From Planctomycetota bacterium (lineage in GTDB: Bacteria > Planctomycetota > UBA1135), in the NCBI GenBank assembly GCA_002705055.1, contig PAHY01000017.1:24147-88146 (forward strand): a stretch of 64,000 nt of DNA, given 5' to 3'. The translations under genes and the position numbers were made by a program. Numbering within the stretch: position 1 is the stretch's first letter; every line of letters begins with the position of its first letter. This document shows, in pieces, positions 28,196-37,308 of this stretch. Under the pieces are notes generated by a model that was given only the letters and a program-made list of their open reading frames with translations, did not search any database and was not told the origin of the DNA.

Positions 28196-29944
28196 GTGAC
28201 GCTGACCGCCCCGGTTGCCCGCTGCCGGTGGAGCCTCTTGCCCGAGACTCCGCATGAACGCGACCGGCTCTCCTCGGCGCTCAGCCTGCATCCGATCACG
28301 GCGCAGCTGCTGGTCAATCGCGGCGTCACCGAGATCGATCACGGCAGCCGGGTGCTGCAGCCCACGCTCGCTGAGCTGCCGGATCCCAGCCGCCTGCCCG
28401 ATTTCGGCGCCGCCATCGAAGCGCTCGACCGCGCGCTCGAGCAAGGCCACCCGATCCTGGTCCACGGCGACTACGACGTCGACGGAATGTGCGGCAGCGT
28501 GCTGCTCAAGCGCCTGATCGAACTGCTCGGCGGCAAAGTCGGCGTCTTCCTGCCGGACCGCGTCCGCGACGGCTACTCCTTCGGCCCGCGCTCGCTCGAG
28601 GCGGTCCGCGACTCGGGGTCGCGGCTGGTGATCGCCGTCGACAACGGCACCACCGCGCTCGAGCCGCTGCGCGCCATGGCCGACGCCGGAGTCGAGGTTC
28701 TGGTGGTCGATCACCACCTCGCCGGGGCCGAGCTGCCGCCCTGCACCGCGCTGCTCAATCCCTGGGTTGCCCAGGACCAGGACGACCCGATCTTCCCGCA
28801 CTTCTCCGGCACCGGGGTCGCCTATCTGCTGGCCTGGGGCTATCTGCGCCACCGCCACGGCGATGGCTCGCTGCCGGAGCACCATCGCCGCTTCCTCTAC
28901 GACGCGCTGGGCTTCGTCGCGATCGCGACGATCGCCGATGCCATGCGCCTCGAGGGCCCCAACCGCGGCCTAGTGCGGCGCGGCCTCGAGACGCTGCCGA
29001 ACTCCAGCTTCGCCGGCCTGCGCGCGCTGTGTGAGATGCTCAATCTCAAACAGCCCACCGCGACCGATGTCGGCTTCCGCATCGGCCCGCACCTGAACGC
29101 CGCCGGCCGGATGGGCTGCACCGAGATCGCCTTTGATCTGCTGGCGGCGCATGACCCGCAGGAAGCACGCAAGCTGGCCGAGCGCCTGCGCGATCTCAAC
29201 CGCGAACGCCAGGATCTGCAGCGCCGCGAGGCCGACGCGCTGCTGCCGCAGATTGAAGCGCAGCGCGAGCGCGGAGACAGGGTCCTGTTCGCCGGCCGCG
29301 ACGCGGCGGCCTTCGGTGTCCTCGGCGTGGTGGCGGCGCGCTTTCACGAGGAGACCGGGCTGCCCACGCTGCTGTGGGGCGGCTGCGATGGTGGCGTCGC
29401 GCGCGGCAGCGCGCGCGGCCCGGCCAGCGTGCATCTGGTCGAACTGATGGACCGGGTGGCCCCCCATCTCGCCGGCCATGGCGGCCATGCGCAGGCCGCC
29501 GGCTTCCACTTCGACCCCACCGAGGCCGACCGCCTCGCCGCCGCCCTGCGCGAAGCGGCGCAGGATCTGCCCGAACCGCAGCCCCCCTCGCTGCGGGTCG
29601 ACCTGGAGGTGCAGCCCCAGGACCTCGACCTGGCCGTGCTCGACGAGCTGAACCTGCTCGAGCCTTTTGGGCAGGCCTTCGAGCTGCCGCGCTTTCTGGC
29701 GACCGATATGCAGCTGGTCGCGCCGCCGCAGTTCCTCGGCGCCGAAGCCCGTCACCTCGCGCTGCGGCTCGGCAAGCACGGCCAGGTCGTGCGCACTCTC
29801 GCCTGGAATCAGGCCGACCGCCTCGGACATCTGCCTGCGGGCCAGTCCGTCGACGTCGTCTTCGAACCTTCGATCAACACCTTCCGCGGGCGCCGCAGCG
29901 TCGAGTGGATTCTGCGCGACCTGCGCCCAGCCTCCTCGTCGTGA
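28196..29944 (+). CDS. recJ: Single-stranded-DNA 5'-3' exonuclease RecJ
   Basis: RecJ degrades single-stranded DNA in recombination and mismatch repair. The 582-residue protein is of normal length. DHH-family metal residues are present: H90-G-D-Y-D-V-D (HGDYDVDG), VDNGT near residue 147, and D172-H173-H174 (VVDHHLAG). The DHHA1 part has GGHAQAAGF near 430. A C-terminal OB-like domain ends in NTFRGRRSVEWILRDL. The start is GTG at 28196, 6 nt after TAGAAT. The stop TGA overlaps the GTG of the next gene (GTGA). recJ, the YqaA-like gene, polA and the antiporter form one run of tightly spaced genes. Confidence 0.96.
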   Translation: MTLTAPVARCRWSLLPETPHERDRLSSALSLHPITAQLLVNRGVTEIDHGSRVLQPTLAELPDPSRLPDFGAAIEALDRALEQGHPILVHGDYDVDGMCGSVLLKRLIELLGGKVGVFLPDRVRDGYSFGPRSLEAVRDSGSRLVIAVDNGTTALEPLRAMADAGVEVLVVDHHLAGAELPPCTALLNPWVAQDQDDPIFPHFSGTGVAYLLAWGYLRHRHGDGSLPEHHRRFLYDALGFVAIATIADAMRLEGPNRGLVRRGLETLPNSSFAGLRALCEMLNLKQPTATDVGFRIGPHLNAAGRMGCTEIAFDLLAAHDPQEARKLAERLRDLNRERQDLQRREADALLPQIEAQRERGDRVLFAGRDAAAFGVLGVVAARFHEETGLPTLLWGGCDGGVARGSARGPASVHLVELMDRVAPHLAGHGGHAQAAGFHFDPTEADRLAAALREAAQDLPEPQPPSLRVDLEVQPQDLDLAVLDELNLLEPFGQAFELPRFLATDMQLVAPPQFLGAEARHLALRLGKHGQVVRTLAWNQADRLGHLPAGQSVDVVFEPSINTFRGRRSVEWILRDLRPASSS

Positions 29945-30612
29945 GCTCAGCCGACACCCCGGAGTCCGAACCCATCCCCCCGCGGCGCCGCTCGGCTCTG
30001 CATCCGCTGCAGTGGATGCGGAACATCTACGAGTGGATGATGCGCTTCGCGCACACCCCGCATGCCGAGCGCGCGCTGTTCGGCATCAGCTTCGCCGAGG
30101 CGAGCTTCTTTCCGATTCCGCCCGACCCGCTGCTGATGGTCATGGGCGCGGCGCAGCCGAAGCGCGCGATCCGTTACGCGGCCGTCACGACGGTGGCTTC
30201 GGTCCTGGGCGCGCTGCTGGGTTTCGCGATCGGCATGTTCCTGATGGACACCTTGGGCGAATGGCTGCTGGGCATCTACGACCCGGACCGCCATATCTGG
30301 GGCAAGATCGAGACCTGGTTCGGTGAGTACGGCCTCTACGCGCTGCTGATCGCGGCGCTCACACCGATCCCCTTCAAGGTCTTCACCATCGCGACTGGGG
30401 CCATGGCCGCAAGTGGTCAGGACATCGGCATCGTGGCCTTCGTCGTCGCGAGCTTCGTCGGCCGCGGCGCCCGCTTCTTCCTCGAAGGCATCCTGCTGCG
30501 CCTTTACGGCAAGCCGATCGTCGCCTGGATGGAGAAGTGGTTCGACTGGATCGCGATCGCCTTCACCGCGATCCTGATCGGTGGATTCTTCGCGCTCAAG
30601 TACATCGGATGA
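29941..30612 (+). CDS. YqaA/DedA-family (SNARE-associated) membrane protein
   Basis: The 223-residue protein has the VTT/SNARE-associated fold of DedA-like proteins, which in other bacteria take part in lipid-carrier flipping and membrane homeostasis. Typical parts are FGISFAEASFFPIPPDPLLMVMG (residues 47-69), GALLGFAIGMFLMD, and LTPIPFKVFTIATGAMA with the conserved TPIPFK. FVGRGARFFLEG and one last helix follow. The GTG at 29941 overlaps the recJ stop. An internal ATG at 30016 would still keep the fold, so the first 25 Pro/Arg-rich residues are less certain. The stop overlaps polA in ATGA. Confidence 0.87.
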   Translation: MSSADTPESEPIPPRRRSALHPLQWMRNIYEWMMRFAHTPHAERALFGISFAEASFFPIPPDPLLMVMGAAQPKRAIRYAAVTTVASVLGALLGFAIGMFLMDTLGEWLLGIYDPDRHIWGKIETWFGEYGLYALLIAALTPIPFKVFTIATGAMAASGQDIGIVAFVVASFVGRGARFFLEGILLRLYGKPIVAWMEKWFDWIAIAFTAILIGGFFALKYIG

Positions 30613-33329
30613 AGCGGCTCCTCGTCATTGATGGCACGGCCCTGGCTTTCCGCGCCTTCTTCGCGGTGCGCGGGCTGACCGACGATCAGGGCCGCCCCAG
30701 CGGCGCGCTGTATGGCTACATCATGTCGGTGCTGCGCGCGCTCGAGGATCACCCGGCCGAGTTTGTCGCGGTGGCCTGGGACCGTCCCGAACCCACCTTC
30801 CGCCACGAACTGTGCAAAACCTACAAGGCCAATCGCGAGGAGCTGGATCAGGATCTCGCGGTGCAGTTCCCGTGGATGCGGGAGGCCACCGAGCTGCTCG
30901 GCCTGCCCTCGCTGGATCGGGTCGGCTTTGAGGCGGACGACATCCTGGCCTCGCTGGCGGTGCAGGCAGCCGAAGCCGGCATCGAGACGCGGATGTTCTC
31001 GAGCGACAAGGACCTGGCCCAGGTCGTCAGCGAGAAAGTGCTGCAGTGCCCGCCGCCGAAGCAGAACGAGTCGGCCAAGCTGATGGGCCCCGCGGAGGTC
31101 GAAGAGAAGTTCGGCGTCGCTCCGAAACAGATGGTCGACTGGCAGGCGATGGTCGGCGACAGTTCAGACAACATCCCGGGGATCCCGGGGGTCGGCCCGA
31201 AGCGCGCCACCACCCTGCTGCAGAAGTACGGCGATCTCGAGACGGTGCTGGAACGCGGCCCCAGCGAAGAGAAGGGCAAGTTGGCCGAGAACCTGGCCGC
31301 GCACGCCGAGGACGCGCGCCTCGCCCGCCAGCTGGTGCGCATGGTGACCGATATGGACCTGGGCGAGGTCAGCGCGCTGAAGCCCGGGCCGCGCCAGAGC
31401 ACGGCGCTGCTTGCCTTCTGCCGCGAGCACGGCTTCCGCACCCTCGCCGAGCGCTTCGAGGCCGAAGCGGAGCACCCCCCCGCCACGGACGAAGAAGCGG
31501 CCCAGGCCAGCGAACGGGACTACCGCACCGTGGACCGCCCCGAACTCCTGGCCGAGCTGCGCGCGGGGCTCGAAGCAAGCGGCGGCTTCGCCTTCGACAC
31601 CGAGACCACGGACATTGATCCGATGCGGGCGCGGCTGGTCGGGATGTCCTTCTGCTGGGAGGCGGGCACGGCCTGGTACGTGCCCATGAATCTGCAGGAA
31701 GCTCTGACCGGCCCCGATGGCGAGGATCCGCTTGCCTATCTTGCGCCAGTCCTGGCCGACGCGGAGCTGCCCAAGCTGGGACAGAACCTGAAGTATGACG
31801 CGCACGTGATGCGGCGCGCGGGCGCCCCGCTCGGCGGCATCCGTTTCGACACCATGCTCGCCCACTTCCTGCTCCATCCCGAGGAGCGCCACAACCTCGA
31901 CGAGCTCTCGCTGAAGTACCTGGGCCTGCGCAAGATCCCCACCAAGGAGCTGCTGGGGACCGGCAAGAACGCGCTGACCATGGACCTGGTGCCGGTGCCG
32001 GCGGTGGCCGAGTACGCCTGCGAGGACGCCGACGCGACCTGGCAGCTCGCGCAGAAGCTGGAGAAGGAACTCGCGGAATCCCCGGACGCCGACCGCGAGC
32101 TGCTGGACACGCTCGAGCTGCCCTTGCTGCCGGTCCTGGAGCGGATGGAGGCCTGCGGCATCGTGCTCGACAAGAGCAAGCTGCGCGAACTCGACCGCCG
32201 GCTCGAGAAGCGCCAGGCCGAGCTGGAGAAGATCGTCCACGACGAGGCCGGCGAGCCCTTCAACCTCAACTCGCCCAAGCAGCTGGGCCCGATCCTGTTC
32301 GAGAAGCTGAACATTCAAGAGCAGGCCGGCGTCAAGCGGGTGGGCAAGACGAAGACCGGCTACAAGACCGACGCCGCCACCCTGGAGCGCTATCACGGCG
32401 TGCCGATTGTCGACGCGCTGCTGGAGTACCGGCAGATCACCAAGCTGCGGGGCACCTACCTCGAAGCCCTGCCGCGCTACGTGCACCCCGAGACGGGGCG
32501 GATCCACAGCAGTTTCAATCAGGCGGTCGCGGCCACCGGGCGGCTGTCGTCGAGCGACCCCAACCTGCAGAACATTCCGATCCGCACCGAGGCGGGCCGC
32601 GAGATCCGCCGCGCCTTCGTCGCGCCCGAGGGCTGTTCGCTGCTGGCCGCCGACTACTCGCAGATCGAACTCCGGCTGGTCGCGCACCTGTCGCAGGATC
32701 CGGCGCTGATGCAGGCCTTCCGCGACGGCGCCGACGTCCACGCCCGGACCGCGGCCCTCGTCTTCGCCGACGGCGACACCGATGCCGTCACCCCGCAGAT
32801 GCGCTCGCGCGCCAAGGCGATCAACTTCGGCATCCTCTACGGCATGGGCCCGCAGCGGCTGGCCCGCGAGCTGGACATCGGCTTTGGCGAGGCCAAGGCC
32901 TTCATCGAGTCTTACTTCGACGCGCTGCCCGGAGTCCGCGCCTGGATCGATCAGACCCTCGCCCAGGCCACCGAAGCCGGCGCGGTCTACACCCTCCTGG
33001 GCCGCCGCCGCCGCGTCCCCGAACTGGCCTCGAATGACGGACGCGTGCGCTCGAACGCCGAGAACATCGCGGTCAACTCGCCGGTGCAGGGTTCGGCCGC
33101 GGACCTGATCAAGCTGGCGATGATCGCGGTGGATCGCCGCCTGCTCGACGAGAACTTCGGCGCTCGGATGCTGCTCCAGGTGCACGACGAGCTGGTCTTC
33201 GAGTGCCCGGATGAGCAGCTCGACCGGCTCGCTCAGCTGGTACGCGAGGAGATGGAAGGCGTCTACGAACTCTCCGTCCCGCTGCGGGTCGACATCGGAA
33301 CCGGACCGGATTGGGCCAGCGCCCACTAA
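30609..33329 (+). CDS. polA: DNA polymerase I with 5' nuclease and 3'-5' exonuclease domains
   Basis: The enzyme fills gaps and replaces RNA primers. The 906-residue protein has all three domains. The 5' nuclease covers about 1-290 (MKRLLVIDGTALAFRAFF, DKDLAQVV, GDSSDNIPGIPGVGPKRA). The proofreading domain spans about 310-490 with D330 and E332 (FDTETTD), and looks active. The polymerase part has motif A with D682 (ADYSQIELR), motif B RAKAINFGILYGM, and motif C H859-D860-E861 (QVHDELVF). The ATG overlaps the stop of the YqaA-like gene, and the antiporter gene begins 10 nt after the stop. Confidence 0.98.
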   Translation: MKRLLVIDGTALAFRAFFAVRGLTDDQGRPSGALYGYIMSVLRALEDHPAEFVAVAWDRPEPTFRHELCKTYKANREELDQDLAVQFPWMREATELLGLPSLDRVGFEADDILASLAVQAAEAGIETRMFSSDKDLAQVVSEKVLQCPPPKQNESAKLMGPAEVEEKFGVAPKQMVDWQAMVGDSSDNIPGIPGVGPKRATTLLQKYGDLETVLERGPSEEKGKLAENLAAHAEDARLARQLVRMVTDMDLGEVSALKPGPRQSTALLAFCREHGFRTLAERFEAEAEHPPATDEEAAQASERDYRTVDRPELLAELRAGLEASGGFAFDTETTDIDPMRARLVGMSFCWEAGTAWYVPMNLQEALTGPDGEDPLAYLAPVLADAELPKLGQNLKYDAHVMRRAGAPLGGIRFDTMLAHFLLHPEERHNLDELSLKYLGLRKIPTKELLGTGKNALTMDLVPVPAVAEYACEDADATWQLAQKLEKELAESPDADRELLDTLELPLLPVLERMEACGIVLDKSKLRELDRRLEKRQAELEKIVHDEAGEPFNLNSPKQLGPILFEKLNIQEQAGVKRVGKTKTGYKTDAATLERYHGVPIVDALLEYRQITKLRGTYLEALPRYVHPETGRIHSSFNQAVAATGRLSSSDPNLQNIPIRTEAGREIRRAFVAPEGCSLLAADYSQIELRLVAHLSQDPALMQAFRDGADVHARTAALVFADGDTDAVTPQMRSRAKAINFGILYGMGPQRLARELDIGFGEAKAFIESYFDALPGVRAWIDQTLAQATEAGAVYTLLGRRRRVPELASNDGRVRSNAENIAVNSPVQGSAADLIKLAMIAVDRRLLDENFGARMLLQVHDELVFECPDEQLDRLAQLVREEMEGVYELSVPLRVDIGTGPDWASAH

Positions 33330-33339
33330 GACTTCGAGC

Positions 33340-35058
33340 ATGATCGAAGGCGTGCTGCTGACCATCGGCCTCCTGCTCATCGCAGGCGTGGTCGGCGGTT
33401 CGCTCGCCAAGTGGTGCAATCTGCCCAAGCTCACGGGCTACCTCGCCGCCGGAATCGTGGTCGGCCACCAGGGCTTCGACCTGCTGCCGCACAACCAGGT
33501 CGATGCGCTCTCGATGCCCGTCAACGAGCTGGCGATGGCGCTGGTCCTGTTCGTCCTCGGCGGCCAGTTCCGCTTCGCCAGCATTCGCCAGCACCTGCGC
33601 CCGCTCATGGGCATGTCGCTGCTCGAGTCGGCGATCACCTTCAGTCTGGTCGCAGCGCTGACCTACCCGGTGCTGGGATCGATCGGCGGCTCGGTGCTGC
33701 TGGGCGTCATGGCTGTGGCGGTCGCCCCGGCGACCACCGTGGAGGTCCTGCGCGAGTATCGCGCCGACGGCCCGGTCAGTGACGGACTGCGCCTGCTGTG
33801 CGCGTTGTCCAATGTCTGGGCGATCTTCTTCTTTGAGATCGCGCTGCTCGTGCTGTTCGCCATGAGCGGCTTTGACGCCTCGCCCTGGGACGCCGCCTGG
33901 GATGTGGTGGGTTCGCTGCTGTACGGCCTGGTCGCCGGCCATGTGCTGATCCTGATGCAGGAACGGATCGGTCGCGGCAACTACTCGGTCGCCCTGCTCA
34001 CCACGCTGCTGCTGACGATCGGCGTCTGCCAAGCGACCGGGGTCCCGCACATGCTGGCGATGCTGGTGACCGGCGCGGTGGTCGTCAACCGCTCTCGCTT
34101 CTTCGAGCCGGTGGTCGAGTCGATGGAGCACTTCGCGCAGCCGGCCTACGTGGCCTTCTTCGTGCTGAGCGGGATGCACCTCGACTTCCAGATCCTGGTC
34201 GATAACTGGGTCGCGGCCAGCCTCTACGTCCTGGCGCGGGTGATCGGCAAGGTGATCGGCGCTCGGGTCGCTCTGCGCACCACCCAGAATGCGATCCCGG
34301 GCCTCGAGAGCCACGGCGGCCCGCCGATCGGCCTGGGCCTGCTGTGCCAGGCGGGCGCAGCGATCGCCCTGGCCACGCTGGCCGGCGAGTACGACGAGGA
34401 TCTCGGCAAGCAGCTGCTCTCGATCATCCTCGGCGCGGTCGTCGTCTTCGAGCTCGTCGGACCGCTGTTCGTGCGCTACGTCGCGATCGCCGCCGGCGAA
34501 GTGCGCTTCAGCGAGCTGATGAAGTCCGGGCATCGCAGCGAGGACAAGATGCCGTGGTTCCGCGTCTTCGGGCGCGCGATGCGCGGGCGCGATGTGGCCG
34601 CTCCGGGCATCACCCTCGACGACATCGAGGTGCAGCAGGTCATGCGCCGCGCCCCCCGCGTGCTGGGCGCCAACGCGGGCCTCGACGAGGTCCTGCGCTT
34701 CGCCAATCAGTCACCCTTCAACCACTTCCCGGTGGTCGGTGAGGGCGAGAAGCTGATCGGCGTGATCGCGCTGGAGGATCTGGAGCAGGTCACCTTTGAC
34801 CGCCGGGTCGCCGGCCTGGTGATCGCCCGCGACCTCGTCAGCGCCGAACCCGAGCAGTGTTCGCTCCCGCAGACGGCCAGCCTCGCCGAGGCGGTGCAGT
34901 TCTTCCATGCCTATAAACCGAACACCGCCGCGGTCATCGACGAGCGCGACCGCGGCGTGTTGGTGGGCATGATCGAGCGGGCCGAGGTGCTGGGCCTGGT
35001 CCGCTCGATCCAAGCAAAAGCGACGGCTACTCCTGGGGAGACGAGTCCCCTCCCGTGA
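33340..35058 (+). CDS. CPA2-family cation:proton antiporter with CBS domain pair
   Basis: The 572-residue protein has 11-12 membrane helices over residues 1-395. These carry the CPA2 features LPKLTGYLAAGIVVGHQGFDLL near 26-50, VLFVLGGQFRF near 70, and AVAVAPATTVEVLREY near 130. The C-terminal cytoplasmic part (about 430-560) is a tandem CBS pair (VQQVMRRAPRVLGANAGLDEVL, FPVVGEGEKLIGVIALEDLE, AAVIDERDRGVLVGMIERAE). CBS pairs often bind adenosine nucleotides and gate transport. K+/H+ or Na+/H+ exchange is likely; the ion cannot be decided. It sits 10 nt after polA and overlaps the convergent SPFH gene by 32 nt. Confidence 0.88.
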   Translation: MIEGVLLTIGLLLIAGVVGGSLAKWCNLPKLTGYLAAGIVVGHQGFDLLPHNQVDALSMPVNELAMALVLFVLGGQFRFASIRQHLRPLMGMSLLESAITFSLVAALTYPVLGSIGGSVLLGVMAVAVAPATTVEVLREYRADGPVSDGLRLLCALSNVWAIFFFEIALLVLFAMSGFDASPWDAAWDVVGSLLYGLVAGHVLILMQERIGRGNYSVALLTTLLLTIGVCQATGVPHMLAMLVTGAVVVNRSRFFEPVVESMEHFAQPAYVAFFVLSGMHLDFQILVDNWVAASLYVLARVIGKVIGARVALRTTQNAIPGLESHGGPPIGLGLLCQAGAAIALATLAGEYDEDLGKQLLSIILGAVVVFELVGPLFVRYVAIAAGEVRFSELMKSGHRSEDKMPWFRVFGRAMRGRDVAAPGITLDDIEVQQVMRRAPRVLGANAGLDEVLRFANQSPFNHFPVVGEGEKLIGVIALEDLEQVTFDRRVAGLVIARDLVSAEPEQCSLPQTASLAEAVQFFHAYKPNTAAVIDERDRGVLVGMIERAEVLGLVRSIQAKATATPGETSPLP

Positions 35059-36115
35059 TGCCGATCAGCATCTGGGTGAGCTGACCCAGATCCAGCACCA
35101 GCGGCACGGCAGGATCGTCGCTGTTGAGCGTCACATTAGGCATGTTCAGGTTCTGCGCAGCGTCGAGCGCCAGCAGAATCGAACCACCCTCCGAGTTGAG
35201 CGCCTCGGTCCGCAGCTGATTCCGCAAGGCTTCCGCCTTCTCCACGGCCAGCTTGCCGTTGGCCTCGGCGATCACCCGCCCTGCCTCGCCTTCCGCGAGC
35301 GTGCGCTGCTGGTAGATGCGCGCATCCGCCTCGATCTGCGCGATGAGCACTTCGTACTCCGAGCGCTTCTCCTGAATGCGCTTCTCCCAATCCTGGGTCA
35401 GTCCAAGCTCCGCGGCCTGGATCTGACGCTCAATCAGGTTGACCTTCTTTTCTTCCTCGGCCTGCAGCGTCAGCGCCCCGTCCAGATTGGCCTTCTGGCG
35501 CAGGTACTGCTTCTCTTGCAGTTTGGCTTCGTATTGGGCTTCGAAGGAAATGCGGCGGATTAGGATCGCCTCGGCGGTGCAGAAAAACTCCGAGAAGGCA
35601 GCATCCAGGGCCGGCAGCGTCTGCTCGACCTGCGCCAAGCGAATCTCGGTGGACTGAAGATCTTCCGAACTCAGGCGCGCCAACTCTGAGCGCAGCACGC
35701 TGAGAGCCTTGGACTTGACGCGTTCGCGGTAGCGCTGGGTCAGACCTTCCGAGACGATCGAATGGGCTTCGCCTTCGCGGATCTGGTAGGCGACCGAGAC
35801 ATCGATCGAGACCAAGTTGTTGTCGCGCGTTCGGATGTTGAGAGGCGGGTTGAACGAATCCGTCTCGCTGATCTTGCGGCCGATCGCACCCGACTCGGTG
35901 AAGTGAATGAAGTGCGTCTTGGCCGGGAGCATGTACCACTTGTGGTAGCCGCTCACGCCCAGATGGAAGCCGGTGGGGAAGTCATCCTTGACGATGCCTC
36001 CACCCCACATGTACTGCTTCACGCCGATCGTCGCCGGCGGCACCCGCTTGAACAGGACTGCAAGCAGGATCGGGACGAGAATCAGAACAACGATAGTCCA
36101 GACGAGCTTTTTCAT
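35027..36115 (-). CDS. SPFH (band 7) membrane protein, HflC/prohibitin-like
   Basis: The 362-residue protein has one N-terminal membrane helix (WTIVVLILVPILLAVLF), an SPFH domain (about residues 30-200), and a long charged coiled coil (about 195-300). The short C-terminal segment is hydrophobic. SPFH proteins build large membrane rings, and the HflK-HflC complex encloses the FtsH protease. The gene overlaps a second SPFH gene by ATGA, and miaA lies directly upstream of that one. In E. coli miaA also precedes hflK-hflC, with hfq and hflX between. By order and size this gene is in the hflC position. The sequence is distant enough that an HflC call is tentative. Confidence 0.8.
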   Translation of the reverse strand: MKKLVWTIVVLILVPILLAVLFKRVPPATIGVKQYMWGGGIVKDDFPTGFHLGVSGYHKWYMLPAKTHFIHFTESGAIGRKISETDSFNPPLNIRTRDNNLVSIDVSVAYQIREGEAHSIVSEGLTQRYRERVKSKALSVLRSELARLSSEDLQSTEIRLAQVEQTLPALDAAFSEFFCTAEAILIRRISFEAQYEAKLQEKQYLRQKANLDGALTLQAEEEKKVNLIERQIQAAELGLTQDWEKRIQEKRSEYEVLIAQIEADARIYQQRTLAEGEAGRVIAEANGKLAVEKAEALRNQLRTEALNSEGGSILLALDAAQNLNMPNVTLNSDDPAVPLVLDLGQLTQMLIGITGGDSSPQE

Positions 36116-37308
36116 TCTTGGCCTCCCGGGCGCACCGCGCCGCCCATGTGTTCAATGCGAACCGGTGCCGGATCACGGCGGTAGGGCACGATCTCAAAGA
36201 CGATCTCCCTGAACTTGCGCGCCAGTTCTTCGCGCACCAGCACTTCACCGCGGGCTGCGACCGCATCGACGCGTGCCCGCAGGCCCTCGGCCTCCTTGCG
36301 GGCCTGCTCTTCCAGACCGCGCGCCCGTTCGATCAGCTGCTGCTCGGAAGCCTGACCGGTGGCGAGCTCGGCGATCTTCGAAGCGTCCGCCGACTTCATC
36401 ACGCGCACCGCGTCCTTTTCCGCCGAGATGCGGCTCGCCTCGAGAGTACCCAGCAGGAGCTCGTACTCGGTCGCCTTGTCGCGTTCGATGTCGGCCAGTC
36501 GCCGTTCCCGTTCCTTCAGCAGCTGTTCGGCCTTCACCTTGAGCTGCTCGACGGTCTCGTTCGCCACCTTGCGGTCGGCGATCGCCTGCTCGTAGCGGTC
36601 CTCGAACTTCGGCTTCGGCGTGATGATCTCGATGATCTCAATCCCGTGCGACTGCAGCGCGGCGTTCAGCCGATCACGCGCGGCCTGGGTCGCCGTCGTG
36701 TAGCCCGCCGGGTCGGCCACGGCTTCGGCGGAGTACTTGCCGAACTCATCGCGCAGGATTGATCGGGCGAAGGTCCGCATCCAGTTCTGCTTGAAGGAAG
36801 CCCCAGTACCGGAGTCGTTCAGCACCACGTTCGCCTCGCTGGGCAGCAACTGGTATTGAATGGTCAGCTCTTCAAACCAGAAGTTCGAGCCATCGTTGGC
36901 GCGGACGGTCAGCTTGCGGACGTGGTTGTCGTCGATATCGCGGTCCCCCGACATCTTGAACTCCTGCGGCGACTTGTCGAACTTGAACGCCTGCTCCGCG
37001 AAAGGAATGAAGATCTTGTAGCCAGGTCGGTTGACGACTTCTTGCGAGCCCGTGACGTAGTTGACGATGACCGCGACTTCACGGTCATTGACCTCGACGA
37101 TGCCGGCGCGCCCCGAGACCAAGGCCCCGAGCACGACCACCAGCAGCAGCGCCAGACCGCCTGCCACGATCAGCAGCTTCTTGGGAATCTTGATTTCCGG
37201 GATCTTGCCGCCGCCACCAGGGCGAGGGCGGCCGCGACCGGGCTGGTCGGGGATCCGCGGAGGACGTGGCGGCCGGGGGCCACCACCAAAATCGGAAGGA
37301 TCAGTCAT
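36112..37308 (-). CDS. SPFH (band 7) membrane protein with Gly/Pro-rich N-terminus, HflK-like
   Basis: The 398-residue protein opens with a cytoplasmic Gly/Pro/Arg-rich tail (residues 1-38). A membrane helix (LLIVAGGLALLLVVVLGALV) and an SPFH domain follow. A long coiled coil (about 225-370, KAEQLLKERERRLADIERD) completes it. The Gly-rich tail before the helix recalls E. coli HflK. The ATG at 37308 is chosen over upstream frames because it gives the tail-helix-SPFH order and overlaps miaA by only 8 nt. It is coupled to the downstream SPFH gene by ATGA, so the two products probably form a hetero-oligomer. No ftsH is in the window to confirm the partner. Confidence 0.8.
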   Translation of the reverse strand: MTDPSDFGGGPRPPRPPRIPDQPGRGRPRPGGGGKIPEIKIPKKLLIVAGGLALLLVVVLGALVSGRAGIVEVNDREVAVIVNYVTGSQEVVNRPGYKIFIPFAEQAFKFDKSPQEFKMSGDRDIDDNHVRKLTVRANDGSNFWFEELTIQYQLLPSEANVVLNDSGTGASFKQNWMRTFARSILRDEFGKYSAEAVADPAGYTTATQAARDRLNAALQSHGIEIIEIITPKPKFEDRYEQAIADRKVANETVEQLKVKAEQLLKERERRLADIERDKATEYELLLGTLEASRISAEKDAVRVMKSADASKIAELATGQASEQQLIERARGLEEQARKEAEGLRARVDAVAARGEVLVREELARKFREIVFEIVPYRRDPAPVRIEHMGGAVRPGGQE